Position numbers and translations under genes: made by a program. Under the pieces are notes generated by a model. It had not been told where the DNA came from and did not search any database. It saw only the letters and a program-made list of their open reading frames with translations. Below are positions 16,652 to 26,225 of a stretch of 64,000 nucleotides of DNA, piece by piece. The DNA comes from Tissierellales bacterium (lineage in GTDB: Bacteria > Bacillota > Clostridia > Tissierellales > Sedimentibacteraceae), in assembly GCA_018433765.1 (NCBI GenBank), contig JAHDQO010000001.1, positions 1 through 64,000 of the forward strand. The letters are read 5' to 3'. Positions within the stretch are counted from its first letter, which is position 1. Every line of letters begins with the position of its first letter.

Positions 16652-16864
16652 TATTATCTCCTGTGCTGGCTGTAGTGTATAGTGATATATTTTATTATAA
16701 TAAAAAAACTTAAAAAAATATACAGCTAAATAATAAACACTTAAGAATATTATTATTTTGAACCATAATTTATCCATTTATTACTTTTTATATTAAGGTT
16801 TAAGTTGTTTTTTCAATAGACTAATAATATAATATTCGTATAGCAAATATTGGAGAGAAGAAAA

Positions 16865-18808
16865 ATGATTGAACTAGGAGTATATAATATAACAAAATTG
16901 TATGGTGCCGACAAAATATTTGAAAATATTACTTTTGATATAAAATCAAAAGAAAAAGTTGGACTCATAGGAAGTAATGGAACAGGTAAAACTACTTTGA
17001 TGAAAATATTGATGGGTAGTGAAAATTATCAAGTAGGGGAAGTATATAAAAGAAAAGGAAATAAAATAGGATATCTAGAACAAATACCTGATTATCCTGA
17101 AGATTATAATGCAAAAGATGTCTTAAGCTTAGCTTTTACTGATATTTATAATATTAAAAAAGAGATGGACAACCTAGAAAAGGAATTTAATTTACTAGAG
17201 GGTAATGAACTAGATAAAGCTGTAAAAAAGTATGGGCAGCTTCAAGAAGAATTTCAAAGACTTGGTGGATATGACCAAGAAGAAAAAATGAGTAAAATAA
17301 CTGTTGGGCTTAATATACCAATTGAAATGCAGAATAGAAAATTTAATAAACTAAGTGGTGGAGAAAAATCAAGAATTATTTTAGGAAAGATATTATTGGA
17401 AAATCCAGATGTATTATTGCTAGATGAACCTTCCAATCATTTAGATATGAGTTCGATAGAATGGCTTGAAGAATATTTAAAGGGTTATGATGGAGCTGTT
17501 CTTATAATATCACATGATAGATATTTTTTAGACAGAGTAGTAAATAGAATAATTGAACTAGAGAGTAATGGAGTTCAAATATACAATGGTAATTATTCAT
17601 ACTATGTTGTTGAAAAAGAAATACGTTTTATAAATGCTTTAAAAGAATATAATAATCAGCAGAAAAAAATTAAAAAAATGGAAGATCAAATAGAGCGGTA
17701 CCGTATATGGGGAAAAATGCGGGATAGTGAAAAAATGTTTAAAAGGGCAAAAGAGCTTGAAAAAAGGCTAGTAAAAATTGAAAAGCTGGATAAACCTATA
17801 CTAGAAAAGAGGAAAATAAGGCTTAATATTTCAGGTACATCTAGAACAGGTAAAGAAGTTTTAAACGTTGAAAACATTAGTAAATCTTTTGAAGATAAGA
17901 GAGTATTAAAAAATATTACTTTTAAAGTATTTTATATGGACAGCATTGGAATATTAGGTGAAAATGGAACTGGAAAATCAACATTACTAAAGATTATCAT
18001 GGGTGATATTTCAGCAGATACTGGACAAACAAAATTTGGCTCAAGAACATCTATTGGGTATTTGCCCCAGGAGATTACTTTTGAAAATGAAAATATATCT
18101 ATAGTGGATTCGTTTACATATAGATATAGTATAACTACAAGCGAAGCAAGAAAAGAACTAGCTAAAGCATTATTTACAGGTGATGATGTTTTTAAACTTA
18201 TAAGCAGTTTGTCTGGAGGAGAAAAAAGCAGACTAAAGCTTGCTATGCTTATGTATGAAAAAGTTAATGTATTGATACTTGATGAGCCTACAAATCACCT
18301 TGATATTGATTCTAGAGAAGTTTTAGAAGAAAGTTTGATAAATTATGAAGGAACTATAATATTTGTATCTCATGATAGATATTTTGTAAATAAAATAGCT
18401 ACCAAAATAGCTGAAATTGAAAAGGGAAATTTAAAAGTTTATAATCATAATTATGAAGGATATAAAGAAGAAAAAAACAGAATAGCAGAAAAAAAATTAG
18501 TTCAAATAAAAAGTTTAGATAAGAAGAAAGAATTAAAGAAAAAAAATAAAAATGAAGATTACAAAAAAAGAAATGACAAACAAAAGTTAATAAAAAAAGT
18601 TGAAAGAGAACTGCTTAGTATAGAGAGCGATATTTCTATATTAGAAGATAATATTAAAAGTTTAGAACAGCAAATGTCTGAAAACAGCTCAAATGCAGAT
18701 AAGCTGAATGAAATTTATGTAGAGCATAAAAATAAGAAAGTAGAACTACAGAAATTATATAAAAACTGGGAAGAAATAAGCAGTAAACTTGATTCAATTA
18801 AAAATTAG
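16865..18808 (+). CDS. ABC-F family ATPase (translation factor type)
   Basis: 647 residues from ATG 16865 (GGAGAG 7 bases upstream). Two ATP-binding domains without membrane segments: Walker [10 protein letters not shown] and G-E-N-G-T-G-K-S-T, signatures L-S-G-G-E-K-S-R-I and L-S-G-G-E-K-S-R-L, Walker B ending D-E-P-S-N-H-L-D and D-E-P-T-N-H-L-D. A linker (about 245-310) with R-Y-R-I-W-G-K is the ribosomal P-site tRNA-interaction region, and a lysine-rich coiled coil (about 545-640) forms the C-terminal domain. ABC-F proteins act on the ribosome, either relieving stalling or conferring antibiotic resistance. The subgroup looks YdiF-like, but resistance function cannot be decided from sequence. 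Confidence 0.87.
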   Translation: MIELGVYNITKLYGADKIFENITFDIKSKEKVGLIGSNGTGKTTLMKILMGSENYQVGEVYKRKGNKIGYLEQIPDYPEDYNAKDVLSLAFTDIYNIKKEMDNLEKEFNLLEGNELDKAVKKYGQLQEEFQRLGGYDQEEKMSKITVGLNIPIEMQNRKFNKLSGGEKSRIILGKILLENPDVLLLDEPSNHLDMSSIEWLEEYLKGYDGAVLIISHDRYFLDRVVNRIIELESNGVQIYNGNYSYYVVEKEIRFINALKEYNNQQKKIKKMEDQIERYRIWGKMRDSEKMFKRAKELEKRLVKIEKLDKPILEKRKIRLNISGTSRTGKEVLNVENISKSFEDKRVLKNITFKVFYMDSIGILGENGTGKSTLLKIIMGDISADTGQTKFGSRTSIGYLPQEITFENENISIVDSFTYRYSITTSEARKELAKALFTGDDVFKLISSLSGGEKSRLKLAMLMYEKVNVLILDEPTNHLDIDSREVLEESLINYEGTIIFVSHDRYFVNKIATKIAEIEKGNLKVYNHNYEGYKEEKNRIAEKKLVQIKSLDKKKELKKKNKNEDYKKRNDKQKLIKKVERELLSIESDISILEDNIKSLEQQMSENSSNADKLNEIYVEHKNKKVELQKLYKNWEEISSKLDSIKN

Positions 18809-18822
18809 AGGAGATGTTTATA

Positions 18823-19464
18823 ATGAAAGTATTAGTAACAGGTTTTGAACCTTTTGGAAAAGAAAAAATCAATCCTGCATTAGAAGCAGTGAAAAGAATG
18901 AAAGATAAGATACAAGGTGCTGAAATAATAAAATTAGAAGTTCCAACTGTTTTTAATAAATCAATTAAAGTATTAGATAAATCAATAAAAGAACATACTC
19001 CTGATATAGTAATTTGTGTTGGACAGGCAGGAGGAAGAAGCAATTTAACAATAGAAAGAGTAGGGATAAATATTGATGACGCAAGAATTCCAGATAATGA
19101 TGGGAATCAACCTATAGATAAAGAAGTTTTTAAAGATGGCGAAAATGCATATTTTAGTTCTTTACCTATAAAAGCTATAGTAAACGAATTAATTAAAGAA
19201 AAAATACCAGCAGAAATTTCAAATACAGCAGGTACATATGTTTGCAACCATTTGATGTACGGCTTATTATATTTAATAGATAAAAAGTATAAAAATATAA
19301 AAGGAGGATTTGTTCATGTACCATTCATACAGGAACAAGTGCTGGATAAGAAAAATACTCCTAGTATGTTTTTAGATGAAATAACAAGAGGTTTAAATGT
19401 TATAGTAAAAGCTTCAATAAAATATGATAAAGACATCAAAGTAACAGGTGGAACTACTTGTTAA
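18823..19464 (+). CDS. pcp: Pyroglutamyl-peptidase I
   Basis: 213 residues from ATG 18823 (GAGGAG 9 bases upstream; an ATG at 18814 abuts that site). The signature V-T-G-F-E-P-F-G is at the N-terminus. The catalytic Glu is in T-I-E-R-V-G-I-N, Cys in Y-V-C-N-H-L-M-Y and His in F-V-H-V-P-F. This C15 peptidase removes N-terminal pyroglutamate from peptides in the cytoplasm. It starts 14 bases after the ABC-F stop and is probably cotranscribed with it. Confidence 0.93.
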   Translation: MKVLVTGFEPFGKEKINPALEAVKRMKDKIQGAEIIKLEVPTVFNKSIKVLDKSIKEHTPDIVICVGQAGGRSNLTIERVGINIDDARIPDNDGNQPIDKEVFKDGENAYFSSLPIKAIVNELIKEKIPAEISNTAGTYVCNHLMYGLLYLIDKKYKNIKGGFVHVPFIQEQVLDKKNTPSMFLDEITRGLNVIVKASIKYDKDIKVTGGTTC

Positions 19465-19479
19465 AGAATAATTTTAAAG

Positions 19480-19509
19480 AAGCTTTCAGCATTACGCTGA
19501 AAGCTTTTT
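19480..19509. terminator. Terminator between pcp and the MATE gene
   Basis: AAGCTTTCAGC (19480-19490) pairs perfectly with GCTGAAAGCTT (19496-19506), followed by TTTTT. The MATE stop codon (minus strand) lies in the loop, so it may serve both converging transcripts. Confidence 0.75.
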
Positions 19510-20877
19510 ATCATTATCTTGAATATTCCATTTATTAAATTCCCTTTTAAATGTTACTATTAACCATGGAAGTATTACACTTATTGAAATAAGTTCAGAA
19601 ATTATGAATGAATACCAAACACCATCTATTTGAATGAATTTTGATAGTATATAAGCACATGGCAGTAATATAACTAATTGTCTTATAATTGATGAGATAA
19701 GACTGTTCATTCCATATCCCATAGATTGGAAAGCAGTACTTGATATAATACCTAAAGCTGCTAGCGGGAAGCACCAGCTTATTTTTGATAATGCACTTAC
19801 ACCTATATCTGCCATTTCTGGTGAACTATTAAATAATATCATAAGATTACGTGGGAATAATTTGAAAATAATAGTTCCTGCAATCATAAAAAATAAAGCT
19901 ATATATGTTGCTATCTTATACGATTCAAGCATTCTTTCTTTATTTTTAGCACCGTAATTGTAACCTATAATTGGCATAAATCCTTGACACAGTCCAAAAA
20001 CAGGCATAAAAACAAAAGACTGTAATTTGAAATAAACTCCTAATACTGCTACAGCAGTAGAACTAAATCCTATAAGTATTAAGTTTAATCCACTTATCAT
20101 AAAAGAACCTATCGCCTGCATTACTATAGCAGGTAATCCAACTTTATATATTTCTTTTGTAACTTTTTTATCAAATTTGAAATTTTTAAGGTTTATTTCA
20201 ACTTGATGTTTTTTCCTAAATAAAATTAATGTTATAAAAATCATAGAAAAAATCTGTGCTATTACTGTAGCAATTGCAGCTCCTTTTACACCTAAAGCAG
20301 GAAGTCCAAAATATCCAAAGATTAGTATTGGGTCAAGAATAATATTAAGTACTGCTCCAGCTATCATAGCTTCCATAGGATGTATTGTATCACCTGTAGC
20401 TTGAAGAGTACTTTGTCCTGCTTGTGCAATAAACCTTCCAAAAGAAAAAATTAATATAATACTAATATATTGTAAAGTTAAATCTTGAAGTTCAGCATTA
20501 TCTGTAAATATATTAACTACATACTTTATAAAAAATAATCCAGCTAAAAACATTATTATTGAGTATATAACAGTAATAATTAAGCCGTGATTAGCAGTTT
20601 TGCTAGCAAAATCATTTTCTTTTTCACCTAATTTTCTTGATATAGTTGAGCTTATTCCAGCTCCTGTTCCAACGCATAAAGCTATGATAACCATTTGGAT
20701 AGGATAAGCTAAAGAAACAGCTGTTAAAGCATTCTCACTTATTCTTGAAACGAATATACTGTCTACTACATTGTATAAAGCTTGAATAAGCATAGAAACT
20801 ATTGCAGGTATAGACATAGTAATCATAAGTTTAGGCATTGGTGTATTTTCCATTTTATTTACTTTTATTATAATCAT
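19492..20877 (-). CDS. MATE-family multidrug/Na+ efflux transporter
   Basis: 461 residues and about 12 membrane helices arranged as two six-helix halves. The first contains M-L-I-Q-A-L-Y-N-V-V-D-S-I-F-V-S and the second P-V-F-G-L-C-Q-G-F-M-P-I-I-G-Y-N-Y-G-A, both typical of MATE (NorM/DinF/MepA) antiporters. It overlaps the 3' end of the marR gene by 23 bases, so they form a two-gene operon, and MarR very likely represses the pump. The start is uncertain: AAGGAG is immediately before ATG 20877, while the ninth codon is another ATG with no good site. Confidence 0.87.
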   Translation of the reverse strand: MIIIKVNKMENTPMPKLMITMSIPAIVSMLIQALYNVVDSIFVSRISENALTAVSLAYPIQMVIIALCVGTGAGISSTISRKLGEKENDFASKTANHGLIITVIYSIIMFLAGLFFIKYVVNIFTDNAELQDLTLQYISIILIFSFGRFIAQAGQSTLQATGDTIHPMEAMIAGAVLNIILDPILIFGYFGLPALGVKGAAIATVIAQIFSMIFITLILFRKKHQVEINLKNFKFDKKVTKEIYKVGLPAIVMQAIGSFMISGLNLILIGFSSTAVAVLGVYFKLQSFVFMPVFGLCQGFMPIIGYNYGAKNKERMLESYKIATYIALFFMIAGTIIFKLFPRNLMILFNSSPEMADIGVSALSKISWCFPLAALGIISSTAFQSMGYGMNSLISSIIRQLVILLPCAYILSKFIQIDGVWYSFIISELISISVILPWLIVTFKREFNKWNIQDNDKKLSA

Positions 20878-21316
20878 CTCCTTCTGTCAAAATATTATTT
20901 AGCATCCTATTTAGAAATGAAAGTGAAAGTTCTTTTTCTTCATCAGTAAAATTTTTTATCAGTTTTTCTTCAAGCATTATAATAGCATCCCAAGAATCTT
21001 TTTTAAGTATTTTGCCCTTTTCTGTTAAAGATATTAATTTTACTCTTGAATCTTTACTGCTTATTTTTCTAGTTATAAATTGTTTCCTTTCAAGTTGATC
21101 AATTAATCTTGTTAATGAAGAAGGCTTAATATTCATTCTTTTTTGAATTTCTGTTTGAGAAAGACAATTTTCATGCCAAAGATAACGCATAACTTTCATT
21201 TGAGAATCTGTTAAATTGTATTTACTTAAACTTTCATTTTTTTTGAGTTTAAAATCATGTGATATTCGGTTAATAAAATATCCATGATGTTGTAAGTTTA
21301 GTTTCTTATAAAACAA
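20855..21316 (-). CDS. MarR-family transcriptional regulator
   Basis: 153 residues. The winged helix-turn-helix spans about 45-115 with Q-T-E-I-Q-K-R-M-N-I-K-P-S-S-L-T-R-L as the recognition region, and the wing D-S-R-V-K-L-I-S-L-T-E-K-G. N- and C-terminal helices for dimerisation flank it. The start is TTG 21316, with GAGGTGG 5-6 bases upstream. Just upstream lies a perfect 16-bp palindrome (21330-21345), which is the likely operator for self-repression. Ligand release would induce both marR and the MATE pump. Confidence 0.85.
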   Translation of the reverse strand: MFYKKLNLQHHGYFINRISHDFKLKKNESLSKYNLTDSQMKVMRYLWHENCLSQTEIQKRMNIKPSSLTRLIDQLERKQFITRKISSKDSRVKLISLTEKGKILKKDSWDAIIMLEEKLIKNFTDEEKELSLSFLNRMLNNILTEGDDYNKSK

Positions 21317-21329
21317 AAAACCACCTCTT

Positions 21330-21345
21330 TTAGTTAGCTAACTAA
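21330..21345. promoter_or_regulatory. MarR operator palindrome
   Basis: TTAGTTAGCTAACTAA is a perfect 16-bp palindrome 14 bases upstream of the marR start codon, next to its ribosome binding site. Length and position fit a MarR dimer site. Binding by this MarR is inferred. Confidence 0.7.
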
Positions 21346-21677
21346 CATTATAGATATTATCAAACATTTTGTCAATATAAAAAGAATTTTAATATACCCA
21401 ATTATAAAATAAAATATGGTATAATAGTTTAATAATATATTAAATAGAATAAATTATAAATATTATCCTAAAATTGCAACTATAAAATTTACATTTTAAA
21501 TATTATAGATTGATTAAGAACTTAGTATGCAAATGAAAGGAGTGGTATTAAAGAAGGTTGATAAACAGACACAATAGTATTACATAAACTCATTATTGTT
21601 TTAAATGAGAAAAATATAATATAAGTTTTATTTCAGATATATTCTGAAATAAACATGATAAGAAAGGAGTAAATTAT
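21346..21677 (+). promoter_or_regulatory. Leader region of the methionine gamma-lyase gene
   Basis: A 332-base gap. TATAAT occurs at 21420-21425 but no convincing -35 is present. A perfect 10-bp hairpin, TTTATTTCAG (21627-21636) with CTGAAATAAA (21644-21653), lies directly before the ribosome binding site GAAAGGAG (21661 on). There is no T-run after it. I see neither S-box nor T-box conserved elements. The hairpin may mask or stabilise the start region. Confidence 0.4.
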
Positions 21678-22844
21678 ATGAAATTTAACACAAGAGCAAT
21701 ACACTCACATCATCAACATGAAAAAATATATGGAGCGCATACAACACCAATATATCAAACATCAACATTTATTTTTGAAAATGCAGATCAAGGAGGAAGA
21801 AGATTTTCAGGAGAAGAAGAAGGATTTATTTATACAAGATTAGGTAATCCTAATATGACCGAAGTTGGTATGAGAATAGCTAATTTGGAAGGTACAGAAA
21901 AAGGTTTAGTAACTAGTTCCGGTATGTCAGCAGTTTCAACTACCTTAATGAGACATTTATCACATGGTGATCATATCATAGCTTCAGATTGTCTTTATGG
22001 ATGTAGTTTTGGATTTATAACTGAAGTTTTACCTCAATATGGTATAGAAGTAGATACTATAGACTTAACAAATGAAGAACTCTTATTAAATACAATTAAA
22101 GATAATACAAAAGTAATTTATTTTGAAACACCTGCAAATCCAACTTTGAAGATTATAGATATTAAAAAAATAACCACAATAGCAAAAAGCAAAGGAATAA
22201 AAGTTGTAGTTGACAATACATTTATGACACCTTATTTACAGAGTCCAATAGAATTAGGTGCAGATATAGTTATACATAGTGCTACAAAATATATTGGCGG
22301 TCATGGTGATGTCATAGCTGGTATAATTGTAGGAAAAAGTGAAGATATAAATAATATAGCTTTTCCTTATTTAAAAGATTTTGGAGGAAACAGCAGTCCA
22401 TTTGATTCTTGGCTTCTCATGAGAGGAATAAAGACTCTTGGTTTAAGAATGGAACGCCATTGTTCCAATGCACAAAAAGTGGCTGAATATCTTGAAAAGC
22501 ATCCTAAAATAGCTAAAGTTTATTATCCGGGGCTAGAGTCCTTTAAAGGAAAAGAAATTGCTGACAAGCAGATGAGAGGTTATGGTGGAATAATAGCTTT
22601 TGAAATGAAAGATGGATTTGATGCTGGTAAGAAACTTATGGATAGTGTAAATATGATATCACTAGCAGTAAGTCTTGGAACAGTAGATACATTGATACAG
22701 CACCCTGCCTCTATGACCCATTCACCTATACCAAAGGAAGAAAGAGAAAAAGGCGGTATAACAGACGGGTTGGTTAGATTATCTATTGGTATAGAAGATG
22801 TTGAAGACATATTAAATGATCTTGACAATGCATTAAAAAAATAA
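21678..22844 (+). CDS. megL: Methionine gamma-lyase (PLP trans-sulfuration family)
   Basis: 388 residues. PLP-binding Lys is in H-S-A-T-K-Y-I-G-G-H-G-D, phosphate-binding S-S-G-M-S-A is near residue 80, Y-T-R-L-G-N-P-N holds the neighbouring-subunit Tyr and Arg, and D-N-T-F is the Asp that contacts the pyridine. The C-L-Y-G-C-S-F segment carries the Cys diagnostic of methionine gamma-lyase rather than cystathionine enzymes. It converts L-methionine to methanethiol, 2-oxobutyrate and ammonia. Cystathionine gamma-lyase or homocysteine desulfhydrase activity is possible. Monocistronic with its own terminator. Confidence 0.85.
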   Translation: MKFNTRAIHSHHQHEKIYGAHTTPIYQTSTFIFENADQGGRRFSGEEEGFIYTRLGNPNMTEVGMRIANLEGTEKGLVTSSGMSAVSTTLMRHLSHGDHIIASDCLYGCSFGFITEVLPQYGIEVDTIDLTNEELLLNTIKDNTKVIYFETPANPTLKIIDIKKITTIAKSKGIKVVVDNTFMTPYLQSPIELGADIVIHSATKYIGGHGDVIAGIIVGKSEDINNIAFPYLKDFGGNSSPFDSWLLMRGIKTLGLRMERHCSNAQKVAEYLEKHPKIAKVYYPGLESFKGKEIADKQMRGYGGIIAFEMKDGFDAGKKLMDSVNMISLAVSLGTVDTLIQHPASMTHSPIPKEEREKGGITDGLVRLSIGIEDVEDILNDLDNALKK

Positions 22845-22858
22845 ATTAGTGATTAGTA

Positions 22859-22897
22859 AAAAGTCTCCGTTTTATAATAAATAAAGGAGACTTTTTT
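22859..22897 (+). terminator. Terminator after megL
   Basis: AAAAGTCTCC (22859-22868) pairs with GGAGACTTTT (22886-22895) and the T-run continues to 22897. Confidence 0.75.
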
Positions 22898-22954
22898 ATA
22901 AACTTTTTAATTTATGTTTTTACTTTAGTAATAAAAATAACTTTTATGATATTA

Positions 22955-23311
22955 CTAATGATCAATTGAATGTCTGTGTTCATATTCCATGTATGTATAT
23001 TCAGAAAGATACCCACAAACGCAAGATGTTATTCTAGTAACCTCTCTCTTATACACTGTAACAAAACAACCGGGATAGCTACATTCATAATAGCCACATT
23101 GTATCCATTGTCCATAAGTGTAATGAGTACTAGTGTAGCGACCGCATTCTGGACATCTTTGAAGTAATACCCCTACATCATTTTCAATATGTTCACATTC
23201 ACAGCAAGTACAATCTTCGTTATGAGTTGTACTATTTTCAGCAAATACAATGTTCATTGCACATAAAGTCAATACTAGTATAAATATAAGACATATATTT
23301 TTTCTTTTCAC
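22955..23311 (-). CDS. Small exported cysteine-rich protein
   Basis: 118 residues starting with GTG 23311 (GGAGG 8 bases upstream on this strand). A signal peptide (Lys/Arg, hydrophobic stretch about 6-22, then V-F-A) is followed by a mature part with about 12 cysteines: C-T-C-C-E-C, C-P-E-C-G, C-G-Y-Y-E-C-S-Y-P-G-C, C-V-C-G. The CxxC pairs look like two knuckle or rubredoxin-like metal sites. His, Tyr and Glu are enriched at the C-terminus (E-H-R-H-S-I-D-H). Family not recognised. Extracytoplasmic metal or disulfide protein; function unknown. Confidence 0.65.
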   Translation of the reverse strand: MKRKNICLIFILVLTLCAMNIVFAENSTTHNEDCTCCECEHIENDVGVLLQRCPECGRYTSTHYTYGQWIQCGYYECSYPGCFVTVYKREVTRITSCVCGYLSEYTYMEYEHRHSIDH

Positions 23312-23535
23312 ATTTTACCTCCATTAAATATTATTAATTTATCAAATAAATCTTATTGTATATAAAATATGTTATGTACTATCTGAATCTCTAATAAAAT
23401 ACAACTATACACCTCTTTTCATTATTTGTACATTATAAATGGTTGACCCATTAACATATTAGATATATATGTTTATTAATCATTATTTATTCATTTATGG
23501 TTTAGTCTATATTCAATGATTTTATAAAGCAAAAC

Positions 23536-23564
23536 TTGACATAAATATACAATAAACTTACAAT
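23536..23564 (+). promoter_or_regulatory. SigA-type promoter of the lipoprotein gene
   Basis: TTGACA (23536-23541) and TACAAT (23559-23564) with exactly 17 bases between them, about 60 bases before the ATG at 23625. Confidence 0.65.
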
Positions 23565-23624
23565 AAGATGTAATAAATAAATAATGTGCATGAGTTAGTA
23601 AAAAGAGTATGTCGAGGAGGAATA

Positions 23625-24833
23625 ATGACAAAAAAACAAATCACGAAGAGTATGGGATATATTTTAATTATTGTATTAATTATTATTAATGTTATAGGCT
23701 GCAAAAAAATAGATAAAAATTATAATAAAGTGATTAAAAGTGATGATAATTTAAGTAATAATATAGGACAGCTAATAAATGAAAAAAATATAGAGTTACA
23801 AATTTCTGAGGACAAATCAAACTATTATTTAGCAACTGAAGAATTTTCAAATAGAATTATAGAACTGCTAAGCAATTTTTATTTAGTAGAAGATCCTTTG
23901 AAGATTCATAATGCAAAGAGTGAAAGCTATATTATATTAAATTTTATGGGATATGATAAAATTTATTTATATTTAAATAGTGGAACATTTAAATTTGAAA
24001 GTGCAGAAGATATATATTCTATTAAGAGATTAAATGAAAAAGATTTGCAGGAATTGTGGTGTAGAGCAAGTTTGAAATTTATTGACAACCAGTTAGTCTA
24101 TGTAGGTTTTGATAAAAGTATATTATTTGAAACTTACAAATATGATGTAGATAATGATAATAATAATGATGATGTGTATTTATATTACGATGGTGCTGTA
24201 AAACTAATGGTTAATGAACAAATAATTACAGTTAGTCCTTTTTGCTACGATGATGCATTCTATGCTACACACTCAGAACCGCATATAGAGTACGAGGTTA
24301 AGGTAATATTTGATGAAAAAACAAAATGCTACTATTTCCTTGTATGTTCAAAAGCGCCTACTTGTGGATATACAATGAGCTGTACAGTTGATTTATATCA
24401 ATACAGTAATGATCAATTATCACCAGTCTATGATTTTTATGAAACTAATATTATTGTTAAGGATTATCAAGATGATATATTAACATTATTATTTGAAGAA
24501 ACAAATAGTATCAAATCAGTAAAATTATCTACAGAAGAAAAGAAAAATATTGATGAATATATAGAATTTCTTAAAGAATGTGAAAACAAGGAATTTGTCG
24601 GCTTGGAAGAGTGGTTATTTTGTGCAAATATAGAATATTATAAGTTTGAAGATTTGGATAACGATAATGAAAATGAATTGCTTACGATTAGAAATATTAA
24701 AGGTGGAGCATCAGGTATTAGAGATAGTTTAATAAGTGTATATGATTTTAAAGATAAAAATAATATCTTTGTGGACATGTACTTTGAAAGAGAAGGGCTA
24801 TACGATATTGAATATTTTAAATTAAATGATTGA
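23625..24833 (+). CDS. Lipoprotein of unknown function with Asp/Asn-rich repeats
   Basis: 402 residues from ATG 23625 (GAGGAGG upstream; an ATG at 23586 lacks a site). N-terminal Lys-rich part, hydrophobic helix (about 10-25) and lipobox V-I-G-C, so it is lipid-anchored on the outer face. Two Asp/Asn-rich segments, D-V-D-N-D-N-N-N-D-D-V and D-L-D-N-D-N-E-N-E-L, resemble calcium-binding FG-GAP/VCBS blades (D-x-D-x-D/N-G-x-x-D/E-L). The middle contains a Cys-rich stretch around C-Y-Y-F-L-V-C...C-G-Y-T-M-S-C. No enzyme motif recognised. Confidence 0.6.
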   Translation: MTKKQITKSMGYILIIVLIIINVIGCKKIDKNYNKVIKSDDNLSNNIGQLINEKNIELQISEDKSNYYLATEEFSNRIIELLSNFYLVEDPLKIHNAKSESYIILNFMGYDKIYLYLNSGTFKFESAEDIYSIKRLNEKDLQELWCRASLKFIDNQLVYVGFDKSILFETYKYDVDNDNNNDDVYLYYDGAVKLMVNEQIITVSPFCYDDAFYATHSEPHIEYEVKVIFDEKTKCYYFLVCSKAPTCGYTMSCTVDLYQYSNDQLSPVYDFYETNIIVKDYQDDILTLLFEETNSIKSVKLSTEEKKNIDEYIEFLKECENKEFVGLEEWLFCANIEYYKFEDLDNDNENELLTIRNIKGGASGIRDSLISVYDFKDKNNIFVDMYFEREGLYDIEYFKLND

Positions 24834-24948
24834 AATTGACATTTTTTTTAAATATTTAATATTTTTATTGAAAAATATATAAATATAGCATAAGATATAA
24901 TATAAATGTAAGTAAATTATTATAATATATGGATAGAAGTGATAATTA

Positions 24949-25644
24949 ATGAATGGAAATGAACCTGTTAGTGTTGATGAAGTTTATGAAGATATGGTTA
25001 ATAAAATTGTTAACTTAGAATATGAGCCTGGTGAAAAAATAAGTGAAAACACTATATGTAATAAATATGGTGTTTCAAGATCTGTCATTAGAGTGGTATT
25101 TACTCGTTTAGCTCAGCGGAAATTGATTAAAGTATATCCTCAAAGAGGTACTTATGTCAGCTTATTTGATTTAGACTATATTCAAGATTTATTACTTCTT
25201 AGAGGTGCACTAGAAAAAGAAATTTTATTTGAGATTTTTACTGAAAAATCTACTAAAGAAAGAATGAAATTAGTAAAAATATTAAGAAAAAACCTCAAAA
25301 AACAAGAAAAATTCTATACTACATTAAATTATGAAGAAGCTTTTAAGAAGCTAGATTCAGATTTTCATCGTGAAATAATTCAATTTATGGAAAGAGAAAG
25401 TTTAAATGATTTATTAAGTGAAAATTTTGTACATATTAATCGCTGGCGTCTTTTTGATGTTAATTTAGATAAGAGAGTACCTGAATTAATTGATGAACAT
25501 AAAGAAATTGTTGATTATTTAGAAAAAGGTGATATAAAGAAAACAATGTTAGCAGTTAATAAACATTTAGATACTGTTAATGGTATTAGAGAAAAAGCAC
25601 ATATGATATATCCACAATATTTCAAAGATACAAAAAAACCATAG
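24949..25644 (+). CDS. GntR/FCD-family regulator of the 2-hydroxyacid operon
   Basis: 231 residues. The N-terminal winged helix-turn-helix (about 8-75) has E-P-G-E-K-I-S-E-N-T and G-V-S-R-S-V-I-R-V-V-F-T-R-L. The C-terminal all-helical FCD effector domain (about 85-220) has the ligand/metal residues in D-S-D-F-H-R-E-I, D-E-H-K-E-I-V and N-K-H-L-D-T-V. The start has no strong Shine-Dalgarno (TAGAAGTGATA). It precedes a dehydratase operon carrying four GTATACAAGTATAC sites, which fit the T-x-G-T-x-x-x-A-C style of this subfamily. Probably a repressor released by a 2-hydroxyacid or acyl-CoA. Confidence 0.85.
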   Translation: MNGNEPVSVDEVYEDMVNKIVNLEYEPGEKISENTICNKYGVSRSVIRVVFTRLAQRKLIKVYPQRGTYVSLFDLDYIQDLLLLRGALEKEILFEIFTEKSTKERMKLVKILRKNLKKQEKFYTTLNYEEAFKKLDSDFHREIIQFMERESLNDLLSENFVHINRWRLFDVNLDKRVPELIDEHKEIVDYLEKGDIKKTMLAVNKHLDTVNGIREKAHMIYPQYFKDTKKP

Positions 25645-25677
25645 AATATTTATTTTTTTAATGTACAATAATATTTT

Positions 25678-25726
25678 AATAAATTCTTTTTGTTTAAATA
25701 ATAACAATAAGAATTTATTTTTTATG
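25678..25726 (+). terminator. Terminator after the gntR-type gene
   Basis: AATAAATTCTT (25678-25688) pairs with AAGAATTTATT (25709-25719), with an inner TTGTT/AACAA extension and a following T-run. It separates the regulator from the operon promoter region. Confidence 0.7.
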
Positions 25727-25973
25727 TTCAGTTTTAAATAAATTTTGAGACAATTGTAAAGATATTTATATCATAAATATCATAAATAGATAATAGATAA
25801 TTAAAAATTTAACAAAGTTTAAAAAAACTATTTACAAACATACATATTAGTGATATCATAAACTTGTAAAAAAGAAATAAAACAATAAAATATTCAACTA
25901 AGTATTATCAATATATTATAGTAATACCAAATGTTAAAGAAATACAAACATTTTATTTTTTTAGGATAAAATA

Positions 25974-25987
25974 GTATACAAGTATAC
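25974..25987. promoter_or_regulatory. Operator copy 1 (GTATACAAGTATAC)
   Basis: Two perfect inverted GTATAC arms around AA. It lies 238 bases before the activator gene, in a 580-base non-coding stretch that is otherwise A+T-rich and featureless. It may be an upstream site for looping or overlap the operon promoter. Confidence 0.65.
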
Positions 25988-26169
25988 GGCATAGGCATTA
26001 TATAAAAATTAATAATTAAATAATTTTTTAACAAATCAAAAAATAAAGTATTTTCTATTAATTAATAATATTATTAAAGAATGTTAAAAAAATAACTAAA
26101 TTGCTAAAAATAGCCGGTTCTACTTATATACACAGAATTAAAAAATATAAGAAATCTTAAGATATATTG

Positions 26170-26183
26170 GTATACAAGTATAC
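26170..26183. promoter_or_regulatory. Operator copy 2 (GTATACAAGTATAC)
   Basis: Identical to copy 1. It is spaced exactly 30 bases from copy 3, about three helical turns, so two regulator dimers would sit on the same face of the DNA. Confidence 0.7.
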
Positions 26184-26199
26184 TTATATATTTATAATA

Positions 26200-26213
26200 G
26201 TATACAAGTATAC
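26200..26213. promoter_or_regulatory. Operator copy 3 (GTATACAAGTATAC), at the ribosome binding site
   Basis: Identical sequence ending directly before GAAGGAGG, 13 bases from the activator ATG. Binding here would block transcription in the 5' leader. Confidence 0.7.
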
Positions 26214-26225
26214 GAAGGAGGCAAA

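Noticed and set aside
16652-16777. N-terminal membrane extension of the DUF2284 protein
   Set aside because: A strong AGGAG site 6 bases before ATG 16651 supports the shorter protein, and DUF2284 proteins usually lack a membrane helix.
21346-21677. SAM riboswitch or T-box upstream of methionine gamma-lyase
   Set aside because: I could not find the conserved S-box core or a T-box sequence, and there is no terminator after the only clear hairpin.
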